Assembly (NCBI GenBank): GCA_963971405.1
Contig: OZ020487.1
Coordinates: forward strand, 9,335,344-9,399,343
Origin: Psococerastis gibbosa
Taxonomy: Eukaryota > Arthropoda > Insecta > Psocodea > Psocidae
Length of the DNA: 64,000 nucleotides
Direction: 5' to 3'
Shown here: piece after piece, positions 21,690-32,734 of the stretch
How the letters are laid out: the number at the start of each line of letters is the position of its first letter
Numbering within the stretch: the first letter of the stretch is position 1
Notes under the pieces: generated by a model
What the model was told of the DNA's origin: nothing
Database searches by the model: none
The model's input: only the letters and a program-made list of their open reading frames with translations
Translations under genes and position numbers: made by a program

Positions 21690-21820
21690 TATAATAAGTA
21701 AACAATGACTTCTTATTCTATTACTTAGCCAACCTAGCGGAGCTACAGCTATAAAGCCCTCTCTTATTACACGCAACTACAGGAAGGTCCGAGACCGCCT
21801 GCTTTGCATGCTCTCTCACG
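21690..21820 (-). mobile_element. SINE family III fragment
   Basis: Contains the reversed tail, ATTACTTAGCCAACCTAGCG, GCTATAAAGCCCTCTCTTA and GACCGCCTGCTTTGCATG. The tRNA-like head is missing. Confidence 0.65.
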
Positions 21821-21949
21821 GTCACTGAATTGCTCCTTGTTGCACGCCCCACATTATTAGTGGACCTCTCACTGTTCGGAGATTACTACCGCAAGGTCGT
21901 CCTCTAAGGTGCCCAGAGAAAGATCGTGCGGTTTAAAACCCCTCCTGAC

Positions 21950-22215
21950 TCGTATCTGTACTTGGTTAAGTCATGCTTTCCCCTGTTACACTGCGCCAAT
22001 GACAAGCTTGTCACAACCTGTCCATTATCACTTGTAGCCGGTGCAGACTGACATCGAGGAGTCGAGGACGTATGTACCAGTTCTTAAGGAAACAATGTAA
22101 ATAATGTCCGAAATCCATGGGGTCGTTGGCATTGGACAAGGGACCAATAGGCCACTATAAGTAAGCCTAGGTTAATAAAAACTTCCTTCAGGACATTATT
22201 AGATAAAATAAAATA
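21950..22215 (-). mobile_element. Repeat family II copy
   Basis: Reads ACTTGGTTAAGTCATGC, GACAAGCTTGTCACAACC, ATCCATGGGGTCGTTGGCAT and CCTTCAGGACATTATT, collinear with 3778-4061. Confidence 0.65.
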
Positions 22216-23193
22216 GACCACTCCTCTGCAATGCCTGGTTAACCTTTGTGGCGGCCGTGAGGCCAACCTCCAACATGGAGCCCCCTGTAACTACTTTTTT
22301 CTTAATTAAAAAATGTTCATTAGTTGTTGAAGTTGTCACTGCAGTATTTTTTTAACTTTAAATTTATCTGTGATGATTTTTTTTTTTGCCTCTTGAGGGG
22401 GTTTTTGTGAAGGCCCCTCTTTGGGGATTTTTAATGGAGACCTTGAGACGTCATTGGTCTCATGGTTAATCCAGCACTGCTTCTTAGAGGTCAACTAATA
22501 ATGTGGTTGTTTAGAGCGTGCAACAACGGGCCTTCCTGTGTCCGTCTGACCGTTGAATACGTGAACGGACTCTGCCGGACTTACCGCCACGGGTGGTGCC
22601 TGAAAAGTTAATGATAATATAAATAATTATGGAGAAGTTAATTTTGAGTTTTTAAGTCAATATTAATAATAACGACAATATTTCATCAATATACATTCGA
22701 AATACGTTTATTAGTGTTAACAGGCAACGCGGTCACATGCACTTGAAACTTGACGGCAGTAACTGCTTTTGGAGAGTAATTGCTGATCTGTTTGATTTGG
22801 CGTCTGTACCTCAAATACGTTTTTATCTTTAAGGTGACCTATCGAACATTATTTATTTGATCTTTGTAACACACTTAGAAAATTATGTAATTACCCAAAT
22901 AATTTCTTTGATCTGCAAAGGGAAAAATAAATCTCAAATTAATCATTATAGCTTTCGAAACAGAAAGTAGAAGGATATTTTATTAGAATTATAATTAAAA
23001 TAAATATTTTAATCAGTAATTCATCAGTGTCGCTATTATAGAGTAGATTATGATTTTTATATTTTCAACTGGAGGGACCGGTCCATTACGTTTCATTTTC
23101 AATAATACCACCATTTAAATTAAACTTGTGAAGATTTTTAATTATTTGAAAGTACCAACTATTATAATTTTATTATACTAATATCCTGGGATG
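22216..23193. other. No gene seen
   Basis: A GC-richer stretch at about 22235-22290 and 22385-22600 gives way to AT-rich DNA. No family recognised. Confidence 0.35.
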
Positions 23194-23201
23194 TGTACCT
23201 G

Positions 23202-23598
23202 CAAGGCCGTAGCCAAGGGGGGTTCATGGAGGTTCAAACCGCCCCGAAATGAAATGGCTTGATAATAGATAGAATCGGATTTTGAGAGGAAAAATAAAAA
23301 CCACTATGTAATAAATAAATAAAATAAATAAATATTGACTTTTTTGTTCTATTACTAAGCCAACCTAGCGGAGTTAGGGCTATAAAGCCCTCTCTTACAC
23401 TCAACTAGAAAGGCCCGGGACCGCCTGCTTAACATGCCCTCCAAAGCATGGCCAGAAAATGTAGGAAGTGTGGGACTCGAACCAACAACCTTTCGGGTGA
23501 AAGTCAGAGTCCGTACCACAACTCTACATGTCCTGTAATATCCAATGAAATTTCTGAACCCCCCCCCCCCCCTGAAAAAAATCCTGGCTGCAGCCTTG
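23202..23598. mobile_element. hAT-type MITE (CAAGGCCGTAGCC family) carrying a SINE
   Basis: Ends CAAGGCCGTAGCCAAGG and CCTGGCTGCAGCCTTG match the intact copy at 49759-49910. Flanks TGTACCTG and TGTACGTC agree at 6 of 8 positions. The interior matches that copy except for a SINE III insertion. Confidence 0.75.
23314..23533 (-). mobile_element. SINE family III copy inserted in the MITE
   Basis: Full-length tRNA-derived SINE with box B (read as GGTTCGAGTCC on the minus strand), the GGCTTTATAGCCCTAACTCC body and an (ATTT)n tail. The 7-bp duplication TGTAATA lies at 23307-23313 and 23534-23540. The MITE sequence resumes immediately beyond it. Confidence 0.8.
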
Positions 23599-23899
23599 TG
23601 TACGTCCTGTGTAGTGTCTTAATATTATATTGTATTTTTTAGTATTCTATGTACTGCTTAATATTCACAAAAATAATTTACATGCCTGTTCTAATCATCC
23701 GTTGATTATCCATTGCAATACAATATTACACTACAATACAATACAAATATTGATGGTATATGGCGACGGTCTGAGTGCCTATCGTCCCGGGGTCACCGCT
23801 TATAGGAGTTAAAACATCATTAAATTAAGTTACATTTATATTCTCAAACACAAGAAACGAATGGCCGGCGATAAAGTAAAGTAAAGTAAATTCGTGTCG

Positions 23900-24140
23900 G
23901 GGTGGTACTACCCGTGGTACAGGAGTTTTCAGGTTGCATCAACAGCCTCCTGTTTAACCTATCGACAGTCAGGGAAGACTGCCGGGACCGCCGGCTTTAC
24001 ATGCCCTCCGAAGCATGGTAGTCAGAAGATAAATAATTGTACCACTAGAAAATTTTGGCATTCGGGTGGGACTCGAACCAGTCACCTTCTGGATGATAGT
24101 CCGAGTCGTTACCTCTACGCCATTCTTCTCGAGACAGCTT
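23900..24140 (-). mobile_element. Diverged SINE family III copy
   Basis: Contains GACCGCCGGCTTTACATGCC, CTCCGAAGCATGG, a box B read as GGTTCGAGTCCC on the minus strand, and an adjacent tRNA-like head. More diverged than the copy at 23314. Confidence 0.6.
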
Positions 24141-24548
24141 CCCATCAAAACAAACCACAGACCCTCAGACCGTCGCCACAACGCCATAACGGTATAGTAT
24201 AAGCAATAAGGGTACAATACATGTAGATACTAACTTTAGTATTGATCTTTTTAGCCTGCAATAAAAAAAAACTAAAATTAATCTGTGAGCCTGTTGGGTA
24301 TGTGTATGGCTCAGCTCATAAAAAATTAAATTCAGCAAAATAAATTGTATAATAAGATAATCTACTAAATACCTTTTGGTATTATGGTAATTAACAATAA
24401 TTGTCAATCCTTTGTTTAGGTTTTATTTTTGGATACACTGTATATTTTCTTCGTTATTACGATACCCGATTAAATCATGCAAAACAGAATATACTATAGG
24501 ATATCAGACACTGAAATATAGTATGACAGGTTATCTAGCTATGCTATA

Positions 24549-24732
24549 CAATGGCGGATCCACAGAGGGGGTCAGGGGGTCATGACCCCCCTAAATGAGT
24601 AAATTCAAATGGTAGTATTTTTTTTTATAAATTGAATAAAGCTCACATTTGGAACAAAAAAAATTACCTAATAAACTTATATAAAACTTGTAACTCCCCC
24701 CCCCCCTAAATCTCCCGCTGGATCCGCTCTTA
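24549..24732. mobile_element. hAT-type MITE, 184 bp, perfect 8-bp target duplication
   Basis: Ends CAATGGCGGATCCA and (reverse complement) TAAGAGCGGATCCA, flanked by ATGCTATA at 24541-24548 and 24733-24740. The interior contains GGGGGTCATGACCCCC, shared with 38466-38642. Confidence 0.85.
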
Positions 24733-24757
24733 ATGCTATATTTGTATAGCTCATGGA

Positions 24758-24986
24758 CAGGCGCGGATCTACGATAGCCCCCCCCCCCCATGAGGGTCCT
24801 CAAAATGCGTAAAACCCCACTATTTTACCCGGGCCCTCCTTGTGCTCAATTGTATTAATTACCTATAACATAGAACACTTATTGCTCTGAAAATGCGTAA
24901 AACCCCAATATTTCAGCCGTATTTTTCAAAAAAAATCGAAATTTAATCTTAGCCCGCTCCTTGGTCTCATTCTAGATCCGCGCCTG
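24758..24986. mobile_element. hAT-type MITE, 229 bp, perfect 8-bp target duplication
   Basis: Perfect CAGGCGCGGATCTA inverted ends (one inner mismatch region), flanked by CTCATGGA at 24750-24757 and 24987-24994. The body is the reverse complement of 21373-21657. It sits only 25 bp beyond the MITE at 24549-24732. Confidence 0.9.
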
Positions 24987-25184
24987 CTCATGGATGCTAT
25001 TGTCTACTGTCTGTCTGTCTACTGTCATACATACCAACTGAGGCAATTTAGCGAATAGGCGGGCGATCTGGAAGTTAACGAAGCAACAAATGATTTAATC
25101 TGACATTATTGTCAATATCAGAGACATCTTAATGTTAATTTAGAAAATGTAATTTTGAAATTGTAGTTTTAAATGATATTGAGT

Positions 25185-25250
25185 TTACCTCACCTCCTGT
25201 GACGTCAGATGACCCCCCCCCCCAAAAAAAAAAAAAAATCTGGCTAGGGC
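25185..25250 (+). repeat. TCTG element 3' fragment
   Basis: TTTACCTCACCTCCTGTGACG followed by TCAGATGACCCCC matches the block near the 3' end of the TCTG element (7275-7310, 16396-16430). Confidence 0.5.
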
Positions 25251-26959
25251 CTGGTGTGTACTATCACGATTGTTTTTAATCTTTACCACGGATGAAATAT
25301 GTGAACAAGATAATTAAAAATGGAAAGTCCTAATCATAATTGTTTTGCTTACATTTTTAACCCCAAGAATAATTTAATAGCGGTATAGTTGGCCCGCAGC
25401 TGAGATAGATGAATTAGTATAGACGCTTATTGTACCATGCACGCTTAGCAACAAGTACCGAATGAATTTGATTTTGAAGTTATTTGTAAATTTTTAAATT
25501 AAGTGTAGAAATTGAATTATTGATCACTCCATGGCATAAGTTACCTCTGAGGATTTTGTTTAGTATGTCTTTCTCATAAGTAGTAGTTTTAGGTACATTA
25601 AAAAAAAGTAGTTTTTACTTACTTCGTTGATATTCAGCTTAAGTTCTGAAATTGGCTGCAAATTAACATAAAAGCATAGTAAAAGCTTAAAAAGTTGAAT
25701 TAAATAGTGGTTGCCGACAATTTCCATTAAAATTCTCATTGGGAAGCACTTATACTCGATATGCTCATTATTCTGCTCTAATTCAATCTAACCTAATCGA
25801 ATTCTGCAATGGGAATATACTTTAGCACTAGATTTGGAGCACATTTTTAGGTCTTCTGTTTTCCAAAAAGCTAACATTTTTCGAGCTATACCCTGAATTT
25901 TTTCACTTTTTTTTTGAATTTTTCGCAATGTTCCGCCTCCAAGTTTTGGTGGAAATGACAGGACCGGATTCAATACCCCCACAAACATAAAAAAAGCTAA
26001 CAACATTTTGAGACCTATGGAACTTTTCTGAAATGCTGTTTCTCTTCCGTATTTTCTAGATTATTTAAACACCCCTTAATGCACTTCTGTTCTGTTCTAT
26101 TGTGAAAAAAGTAATTTTCGCCAACAGTTCGGTATGCTTAGCGTATAGGGAGGTTTCATTGTTCACTGCGTACACTATTACTTCAATCTGTACTTACGTT
26201 GTCTTCTTCAGGTAGCTCCTGAAATATTGAACAGTGTATAAGGGTTAGTGAGAATTCTTTCTGAAAATCTTTATTGTAACTCTGAATTTCTCATAGGCTT
26301 TGATATACAGCTAGGGGAATTTTCCTCCTCTAAAGACTTGCATGAATGTAGCGAGGATTGGAGCAGTGGGGGAGGGGCAGTTGAAAAAGTGCGATTAAAT
26401 CGATTGGTTTTCGCAGGATTACTTGAATTGCTTTGAATATAACCATTAAAATCTTACTTATTATAAAATCTAGTTTAATTTCCCCCACTTTTTTATATTG
26501 TGAAAATTATATTAATATAAATATAATATTAATAATTATATTATAAAAAATTAGTATTAATTATAGTCCCCCCCCCCCGCACCTCTGGCGACTGCGCCCA
26601 TGTCAAGTGCGATCAAAGAATCTTTTTTTACAGTTTCTTTCTATTACATTGCTACAACTGTACCTACCTCAAACTGTTTGCCTTTGTGATCCTGAAATAT
26701 ATGCATTGTTATGTTAAATATTGAAATATGTACCTACTAAATTTTTATTTTTTATTTTTTTATTGGCTTAAGGGTATACAGCCAAATCCAACCTGGCAAA
26801 AGACTGCTATCGGGAGCTCACTGGACAACGAGGTTGCCCAGGGACCGTCTAAAACAGCTTGCCCAACGTCCTACCACTTTTATTTTAATTTAATTATATT
26901 AATAATTAATGCATGAATAATAAAATAAGTAACGGATAATAAGGAGACTAAGGGTGACT
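25251..26959. other. AT-rich DNA without recognisable genes
   Basis: A partial copy of the 12776-12950 repeat lies at about 25270-25400 (ACATTTTTAACCCCAAGAAT). No coding family recognised in the rest. Confidence 0.4.
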
Positions 26960-27125
26960 ACGAGTTCCAGTGGGCCTACTATACCGTTTGGTATCAACTT
27001 ACTCCTGGCGTTAAAAAAAAAAAAAAAAAAAAAAAAACAATTTTGAATAACACTTTCCAGTGTAAAATGACATTGTTTACCCCGGTATTAAAATCGCCAT
27101 GATCGGGCCGCAGGCAACTGCTTAT
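26960..27125. repeat. Dispersed repeat related to 12776-12950
   Basis: Contains TATACCGTTTGGTATCAACTT, a long A-run after GGCGTTA, CATTGTTTACCCCGGTATTA and AATCGCCATGATCGGGCCGC. Confidence 0.45.
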
Positions 27126-27511
27126 TAGGAACTGTTAAGGGGAATCTTTCAATTTTTTTGAAAAACAACATGGCGTGATAGAAAATTTACTATAATTTCT
27201 TTTTCCATGTATCCGCGCAAAGTATATCAACTTATACATGAGCTATTGTTAATCTATAAAAAAACATATGTACCTGCACTAATCTGAAAGAAAGAAGCTT
27301 ATCTTAAAAAATATCGGAACATATAGCTGGATTCGCATCGTCAAAACTTAAAGTAACAACGATATAGGTTGTGTTTTTAGCTTAGATCATGAAACAATAA
27401 AATAAAATTTTTGCTAATGTATGGGGATTTTCAAACTCAAAATTAATTAATTATTAGCTCTTACACCGTGTTGATTTTCACAAATTTGAAAAGATTTCCA
27501 AAATCCGACAG

Positions 27512-27546
27512 ACAAACTTGTCTACTGCAGCAGTAGACAAGTTTGT
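27512..27546. repeat. Perfect 17-bp inverted repeat with 1-nt spacer
   Basis: The arms ACAAACTTGTCTACTGC and GCAGTAGACAAGTTTGT are exact complements separated by a single A. Followed by an AGTAGT-rich run. Confidence 0.9.
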
Positions 27547-27774
27547 AGTAGCAGTAGTAGTACTGCTCATGGTGGTTCACTACAGCCACCTTGTATAACA
27601 ATAGAAAAACTTCAATTCCACTTTCGGCAGCTTTACTAACGATATTGGGAGCCAGTTTGTCGTCAAAATTTTCGAGTCATAGGCCTAGTTGGAGCTGCCC
27701 ATTTGTACTTACTAAACTTTTATCGTCACCGATGTTTTTCATCAGCTGAAAGTTAAAATATAATAATTAGAATA

Positions 27775-27845
27775 ATCGTTACGAGGCGTAGATCGTGTGT
27801 TCGAATCCCGTCAAGCTCAGTTTTTTTCTATATCCCCTAATTTCT
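27775..27845 (+). mobile_element. SINE family IV 3' fragment
   Basis: GGCGTAGATCGTGTGTTCGA, then ATCCCGTCAAGCTCAG, T-run and TATATCCCCTAATTTC, collinear with the 3' half of the tRNA-like SINE at 32735-32805. Confidence 0.6.
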
Positions 27846-28090
27846 GATGTTAACCGTTGAAATCGGCCACTCCTGGATCAATGCATTTGTATATGTATAA
27901 TATGTATATGTATACATATAAAAGTTAATCGCATACAAACAATTTAATGAAGGTTTTGACTTCTTCAGTAGGTTAGTAGTTAGAAAAAGCAATAATATTA
28001 TTAAAAATAATAATAAATAGGGATACTGAATAGGAGCTCAGCAGGCCAATATGGCTTACGCAAGGACTGTATGCATACGTACCCCAATTA

Positions 28091-28472
28091 GGCGGGGATT
28101 CCACCGACCGGCTAGGGCTAAATACAAAAACGGTGACGTGGTAGCAGTCATTCAAGGCTTAGGCGGGGTTTTCACCGACCTCGCAATGTAGAATGCAAAT
28201 GACATTGACGGAAATATTTGTTTTCCTCTATTCCATATAGTTAAAATTGATCAATGATCATACAGTAAAATCACAAACAAACAAACTAAAATTAAAAAAT
28301 GTTAAGTACAAACATTTTAATAGATTTCTATAAAAAGAAAAATTCCAATTTCCGTCAATGTCATTTGCATTCTGCAATGCAAGGTCGGTGGAAACCCCGC
28401 CTAAGTCTTGAATGTCTGCAACCACGTCACCGTTTTTGTATTTAGCCCTAGCCGGTCGGTGGAATCCCCGCC
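28091..28472. mobile_element. PIF-type MITE, 382 bp, TTA target duplication
   Basis: Ends GGCGGGGATTCCACCGACCG and CGGTCGGTGGAATCCCCGCC, flanked by TTA (28088-28090, 28473-28475). The unique centre is in the opposite orientation to the copy at 19908-20292, as expected for a near-symmetric foldback element. Confidence 0.85.
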
Positions 28473-28837
28473 TTAAGAAATAAAACATTGCTTACCGTTT
28501 TCTCGGCTTCACTCATTTCCTAAAAATAAAATCAAGTTTTCAAAGAGGCAAAGGGGAGAGCTGGTAAGGCCAGTACCACGCACAGCCAAGTGTGAGCGAC
28601 CGGATCCTATACAACAGGGATTCGCCTATCTTAGAAAACTCACGAACGGACTGATTGAGGCGAGAATTGCTACTTCCCTAAGTTCCTTAGAGACCATCTC
28701 TTAGATAACGCTTCCTACACTATCATTGAGGCACTAGCACAATGATCTACCTGATTTTGACAATATTTTGACGATTTTACTTTATACTTTCTTTGTCAAT
28801 TACTTTTTTCAAAAAAAAAAAAAAAAAATATATAATT

Positions 28838-28985
28838 CACATGCAAACAATTCAATAAATGTATTCGAATAACCTCTGGAGCCACCTCTGTAGGTAGTAC
28901 CTGTGTTTAGTTACGGCAGGTTTCCGATCGCATGGTGTCTAGAGACTCGCACAAGTACGGACGACAAGCCACCACTGCACCACAG
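28838..28985 (-). mobile_element. SINE family I copy
   Basis: ATGCAAACAATTCAATAAATG, then CACCTCTGTAGGTAGTACC and GAGACTCGCACAAGTACGG, ending in a CCACCACTGC block. Confidence 0.7.
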
Positions 28986-29787
28986 GCCTGAACCCCCCCC
29001 CCCCCTCCCCCGCCATATAACCCATTGGTACACGAGAGCCATGTCGGATGGGGACAACATTTATGCAATCAAGGACCTAGGACACTACTCCTGAAAGACG
29101 AAACCGCGAGTTCGATTCACGCTCTCGTTCGATTTTCTCCCTTTTCCTCACAAACACTTACTGTACATTTTGCAATGGCAATAAGCGTACAAATTGCGAT
29201 AATAAAGCTCTTCATTATCATTTTATCCGCTTGTTGATCAAGCCAATTTTATCGTTTAACCCACTAATAATTCTCATATAAGAGTCTCTACACTGTACGA
29301 ACTACTGTTGGCTTCGAAACCTGCAGGATAGGCTACACAGCAGCTGTTGTTTACACCGTAATTCTGTCCTCATATGCTCACTGAGCTGTAAGCGCTTTCA
29401 TAACGTTGTTAGCTAATAAAGTACAAACCACAAACTGCGGAAAAACGAGAGATGGAACTCCCACTTTTTTTTGCCTAAAATAATGTTGATAAAATTTCCC
29501 TCTGCCTAGGACATATGTACAAAATGAAGCAACTGGAAACCCCTCACCCCTTCATGTTTTTTTTTTTTGTAATTTTACAAAGTCCAATTTGACAAGGAAT
29601 ATGTAGAGTTATCATGGAATTACTTGAAAAGTAAGTGTTCCTCTAAATCAGTGGTTCCCAAACGTTTTTGGATGCGGATTTTCTTACAGGGTTTAATAGG
29701 CGGCCCCCAGCATGGCCCGAACTTACGGCTGCTGCATATTCTGTATTGTACATGCACATAAGAAGATATATTTTTTTTTTCTTAAAT
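28986..29787. other. No gene; hAT-like terminus near 29650
   Basis: CAGTGGTTCCCAAACGTTTT at about 29649-29668 resembles the left end of the hAT element at 34772-35084, but the matching right end was not found. The rest is unrecognised. Confidence 0.4.
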
Positions 29788-29945
29788 ATTAATCGCATAC
29801 AAACAATTTAGTGAATGTATCCGATTGACCTCTTCCAGGCGCCTCTGTAGGTTAGTACCCGTGTTCAGTTACGGCACGTCTCCGATCGCATGGCGTGTAA
29901 GGACTCGCACAAGTGCAAGCACGTTACCACCTAGCCATCGAAGTC
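29788..29945 (-). mobile_element. SINE family I copy, best-preserved
   Basis: Reads AATCGCATACAAACAATTTA, GCCTCTGTAGGTTAGTACCC, GTTACGGCACGTCTCCGATC, ACTCGCACAAGTGC and ends in TACCACCTAGCCATCGAAG, i.e. a box-A-like start on the minus strand. Confidence 0.75.
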
Positions 29946-30093
29946 GCCTACCCTACATTTTCGTACCCGTCCTAAACAGTGCCGGATTAACCCCTGCGGG
30001 GCCGTGGGTGCCAACTCTGTCAGCCAAAATTTCAGCAAAAAAAGACGTTAAATTTCCCACCAATTTCAAAACTTTGTTTAGAAATTTATTATT

Positions 30094-30245
30094 GCTTCCC
30101 AATTTATACGTAGTATAAGGAAAGCTTTGTGACGGTCAAAATTTTCGATTCCGAGATTTCAACGGGTTTACACGTTTTAAGGTCCCAGGAACCCAAAAAA
30201 GTGTTTTTTACAAAATGCCTGTCTGTATGTCGTTCTGTCTGTCGT

Positions 30246-30278
<33 letters not shown>

Positions 30279-30635
30279 GCTTCTATTTCCGGGCAAACTA
30301 CTCGGTCGGTTTGATGAAATTCGGCATGTAGGTTCACAAAAATCATACCTCGGAACAACATTTTTTATTTGGGGCTAACTTAATTTGAGGGGGTTTTATT
30401 CTCAAAAAACTCCAAAAAAACGTCTAAAAAAATTATTTCTCAAAAAGGGCTCCAACGATTTCTTTTAAATTCACATATATTGTAGTCGTTATTAATGTTA
30501 ACGAAATGCGGGGAGTCGCTTGCCCCTTGATAGGTTGCTTCTGGGGGTAAAAAAATAAAAATAACTAAATTTTAATGAAAAATGACTAAAAAATAATTTT
30601 TCTGCGAAACCTTTCTATCGATGATTTCTACCTTT
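30094..30635 (+). mobile_element. TCTG element copy 3, 3'-truncated
   Basis: Starts GCTTCCCAATTTATACG and is collinear with 6552-7428 through TTTCTATCGATGATTTCTACC, then stops and joins an inverted copy at about 30636. Confidence 0.75.
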
Positions 30636-30992
30636 AACATTAATAACGACTACAATATACATGATTTTAAAAGAAATCGTTGGAGCGGTTTTTGAGAAAT
30701 AATTTTTTTATAAGTTGTTTTGGAGTTTTTAGAAAATATAACCCCCCCCCCCCCAAATTGAGCTAGCCCAAAAAAAAAAAAAAGTCTGGAGGTATGATTC
30801 TTGTAAGCCTACATGCCAAATTTCATCAAAATCGACCGAGTAGTTTGCCCGGAAATCGGCGAACAGACAGAGCGACACAGCGACAGAGAGAGCGACAGAT
30901 AGGCATTTCGTAAAAAACACTTTTTTGGGTTCCTGGGGCCTCAAAACGTGTAAATCCGTTGAAATCTCGGAATCAAACATTTCGACCATCAC
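30636..30992 (-). mobile_element. TCTG element copy 4, inverted
   Basis: Reads in reverse from the TTAACATTAATAACGACTAC block through the AGAGCGACAG microsatellite to CCGTTGAAATCTCGGAATC and ACCATCAC. Together with copy 3 it forms a large imperfect inverted repeat. Its outer end abuts a LINE tail at 30995. Confidence 0.7.
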
Positions 30993-30994
30993 CT

Positions 30995-31141
30995 GGGCGC
31001 CCGAGAAAAGAGTTTCTGCAGCAAGTTGTGAAGGATGTAGGGGCCAATACATACGTGGAGCTGACGAGGGCGTGCCAGGATCGAGGGGAGTGGAGGCATC
31101 CATGCATGTTGCTGCCAACCGGCCAGCAGACTGTAAATTGA
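30995..31141 (+). pseudogene. LINE reverse transcriptase C-terminal tail
   Basis: The frame reads GRPRKEFLQQVVKDV, then TYVELTRACQDRGEWRH, ending at TGA 31139-31141. This is the terminal basic/tryptophan tail of an RTE- or CR1-like reverse transcriptase, lacking all catalytic blocks. It is almost identical in DNA to 42158-42304, apart from a few substitutions. Sequence continuing to 31206 (GACATTGTGCGGGCTGTCTG) resembles further element 3' end and is interrupted by a hAT MITE. Confidence 0.75.
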
Positions 31142-31206
31142 AGAAGAGAAGACATTGTGCGGGCTGTCTGGAAGGCCGGGCAAACCATGAGTATGTGTTG
31201 CACAGT

Positions 31207-31609
31207 CAGTGGCGGGTCCAGAGGGGGGCCATGCCCCCCCCCCCCCCGAGAAAAATTAGCATACACTATATAAAATAGGACATTCTAACCGAAAACCTTA
31301 GTGAGGTAACATGAATATGTCTTCCATGTTTAAATTATAAATTTTACTGCTGTAAAAATTGTATTAAACCCCACTATTTTCAACTTATATTTTCAAATTT
31401 CCCCCCGGGGGAAACCCTCAGACCCCCCATTGGTACCTACCTACATCAGGCGCATGGGCTTTTCAAATAATGTACTGTAAATTAATGTGCCTCGATTCGC
31501 TAACAAACTCACCAATTGCACAATAACTAAAAACTAATTTAGCTTGGTAGTCTACACCCACTTTTCCCGGAATTGCCCCCTCCGAAAATCTGTCCTGGAC
31601 CCGCCTTTG
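31207..31609. mobile_element. hAT-type MITE, 403 bp, perfect 8-bp target duplication
   Basis: Ends CAGTGGCGGGTCCAG and (reverse complement) CAAAGGCGGGTCCAG, flanked by TGCACAGT at 31199-31206 and 31610-31617. The interior has poly-C runs and AATATGTCTTCC, TTTACTGCTGT and CCCCCCGGGGG blocks shared with 46718-46920 and 47040-47150. Confidence 0.85.
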
Positions 31610-31617
31610 TGCACAGT

Positions 31618-32172
31618 AAGTAGGCAAGTACACTGGGCGGTAGGTCGTTGCTTATTAGGTACGAGTGAGTTAAATGTCTATGTCCTATGCGCAACCTCGC
31701 GAGTGATACTTCGAGACTGCGTGACCTCTGGGAGTAATATAAGATTTAATACAGAGAATATTCTTTCATTCCTTTTTCCATCCCCGCAGCGTTTGCTTGA
31801 AAGTATATTCTTGATTTATTCTTTGAAAATAAAATCGTTGGAAAATATTTAAACATCTCCTTGAACTCTATTTTTTTCTACAAAGATTCCATCTAGATTT
31901 TCCAATCTACTCTACTTTTTCTAAAAGCAAAACATCGATATTTGATCGAAACAATACATTAACTGTCTGTCTGTTTTTTAAACCGGAAAATAGAACGTTT
32001 TGTGTTTGAGATGTCCCATTTAAACAGCAATTTTCGATTATTTTCATGCAGAAATTTCAATTTGTCTCATGTATTTCTCAGTCAGCTGTTTTTGGATCAC
32101 TTTTGTATTTGTAGATCTTTTGTCTCTGGTTGGACAATTTTCAATTGGAAAATAAATAACCTAGTACCTAAG
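31618..32172. other. No gene seen
   Basis: AT-rich, no recognised family. Confidence 0.4.
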
Positions 32173-32399
32173 TTACATTGTAGTATTATATGGTATATAT
32201 AACACTGACATTAAATTAACTTTGGTTGAAGAGGTAACCTCCTCGTTATAACCGAAATTAGAGGATATGGAAAAAACTGGGCTTGGCGGGATTCGAACCC
32301 ACGATCTACGCCTAACCGGGGCGTCGTCTTAACCGCTGGACCACAAGCCCCGACAAGTCCAGTAAATGCCAAATCCTCTACTTATGCTCTAATTGACAT
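32173..32399 (-). repeat. Unit 1 of a direct duplication containing SINE IV
   Basis: Near-identical to 32496-32723 (227 vs 228 bp, one added A and very few substitutions). It carries a block TTATATATACC-AATACTACAATG (minus strand), the SINE IV tail and the tRNA-like head. Confidence 0.9.
32279..32350 (-). mobile_element. tRNA-like head of SINE IV (Thr-GGT-like fold)
   Basis: The 72-nt minus-strand segment folds as a tRNA: acceptor GGGCTTG/CAAGCCC, box A around GTGGTCCAGCGG, anticodon stem ACGCC/GGCGT around loop CCGGTTA, and box B GGTTCGAATCC. The anticodon would be GGT, but position 33 is C instead of the near-universal T and the D-loop is odd. The same head recurs with SINE tails, so I call it a retroposed tRNA-like promoter, not a functional tRNA gene. 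Confidence 0.7.
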
Positions 32400-32495
32400 G
32401 ATTCGTGTTGCTAGACAGGTTAGCACAGCTACACAACTATCTAACCGAACAGGTCTGTGAGCTGACTTAATTGCATAAAGGCAATGCTTTATTCA

Positions 32496-32723
32496 TTACA
32501 TTGTAGTATTATATGGTATATATAACACTGACATTAAATTAACTTTGGTTGAAGAGGTAACCTCCTCGTTATAACCGAAATTAGAGGATATGGAAAAAAA
32601 CTGGGCTTGGCGGGATTCGAACCCACGATCTACGCCTAACCGGGGCGTCGTCTTAACCGCTGGACCACAAGCCCCGACAAGTCTAGTAAATGCCAAATCC
32701 TCTACTTATGCTCTAATTGACAT
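32496..32723 (-). repeat. Unit 2 of the direct duplication containing SINE IV
   Basis: Second unit, 324 bp downstream of the first; the tRNA-like head occupies 32603-32674 with an identical cloverleaf sequence. The junction after it (CAGCTCACAGACC, 32724-32736) is the reverse complement of GGTCTGTGAGCTG in the spacer at 32451-32463. Confidence 0.9.
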
Positions 32724-32734
32724 CAGCTCACAGA

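Noticed and set aside
32279..32674. Two tRNA-like sequences as functional tRNA-Thr genes
   Set aside because: Position 33 is not T, the same head occurs attached to SINE tails in other places, and both copies sit in a duplicated repeat unit.
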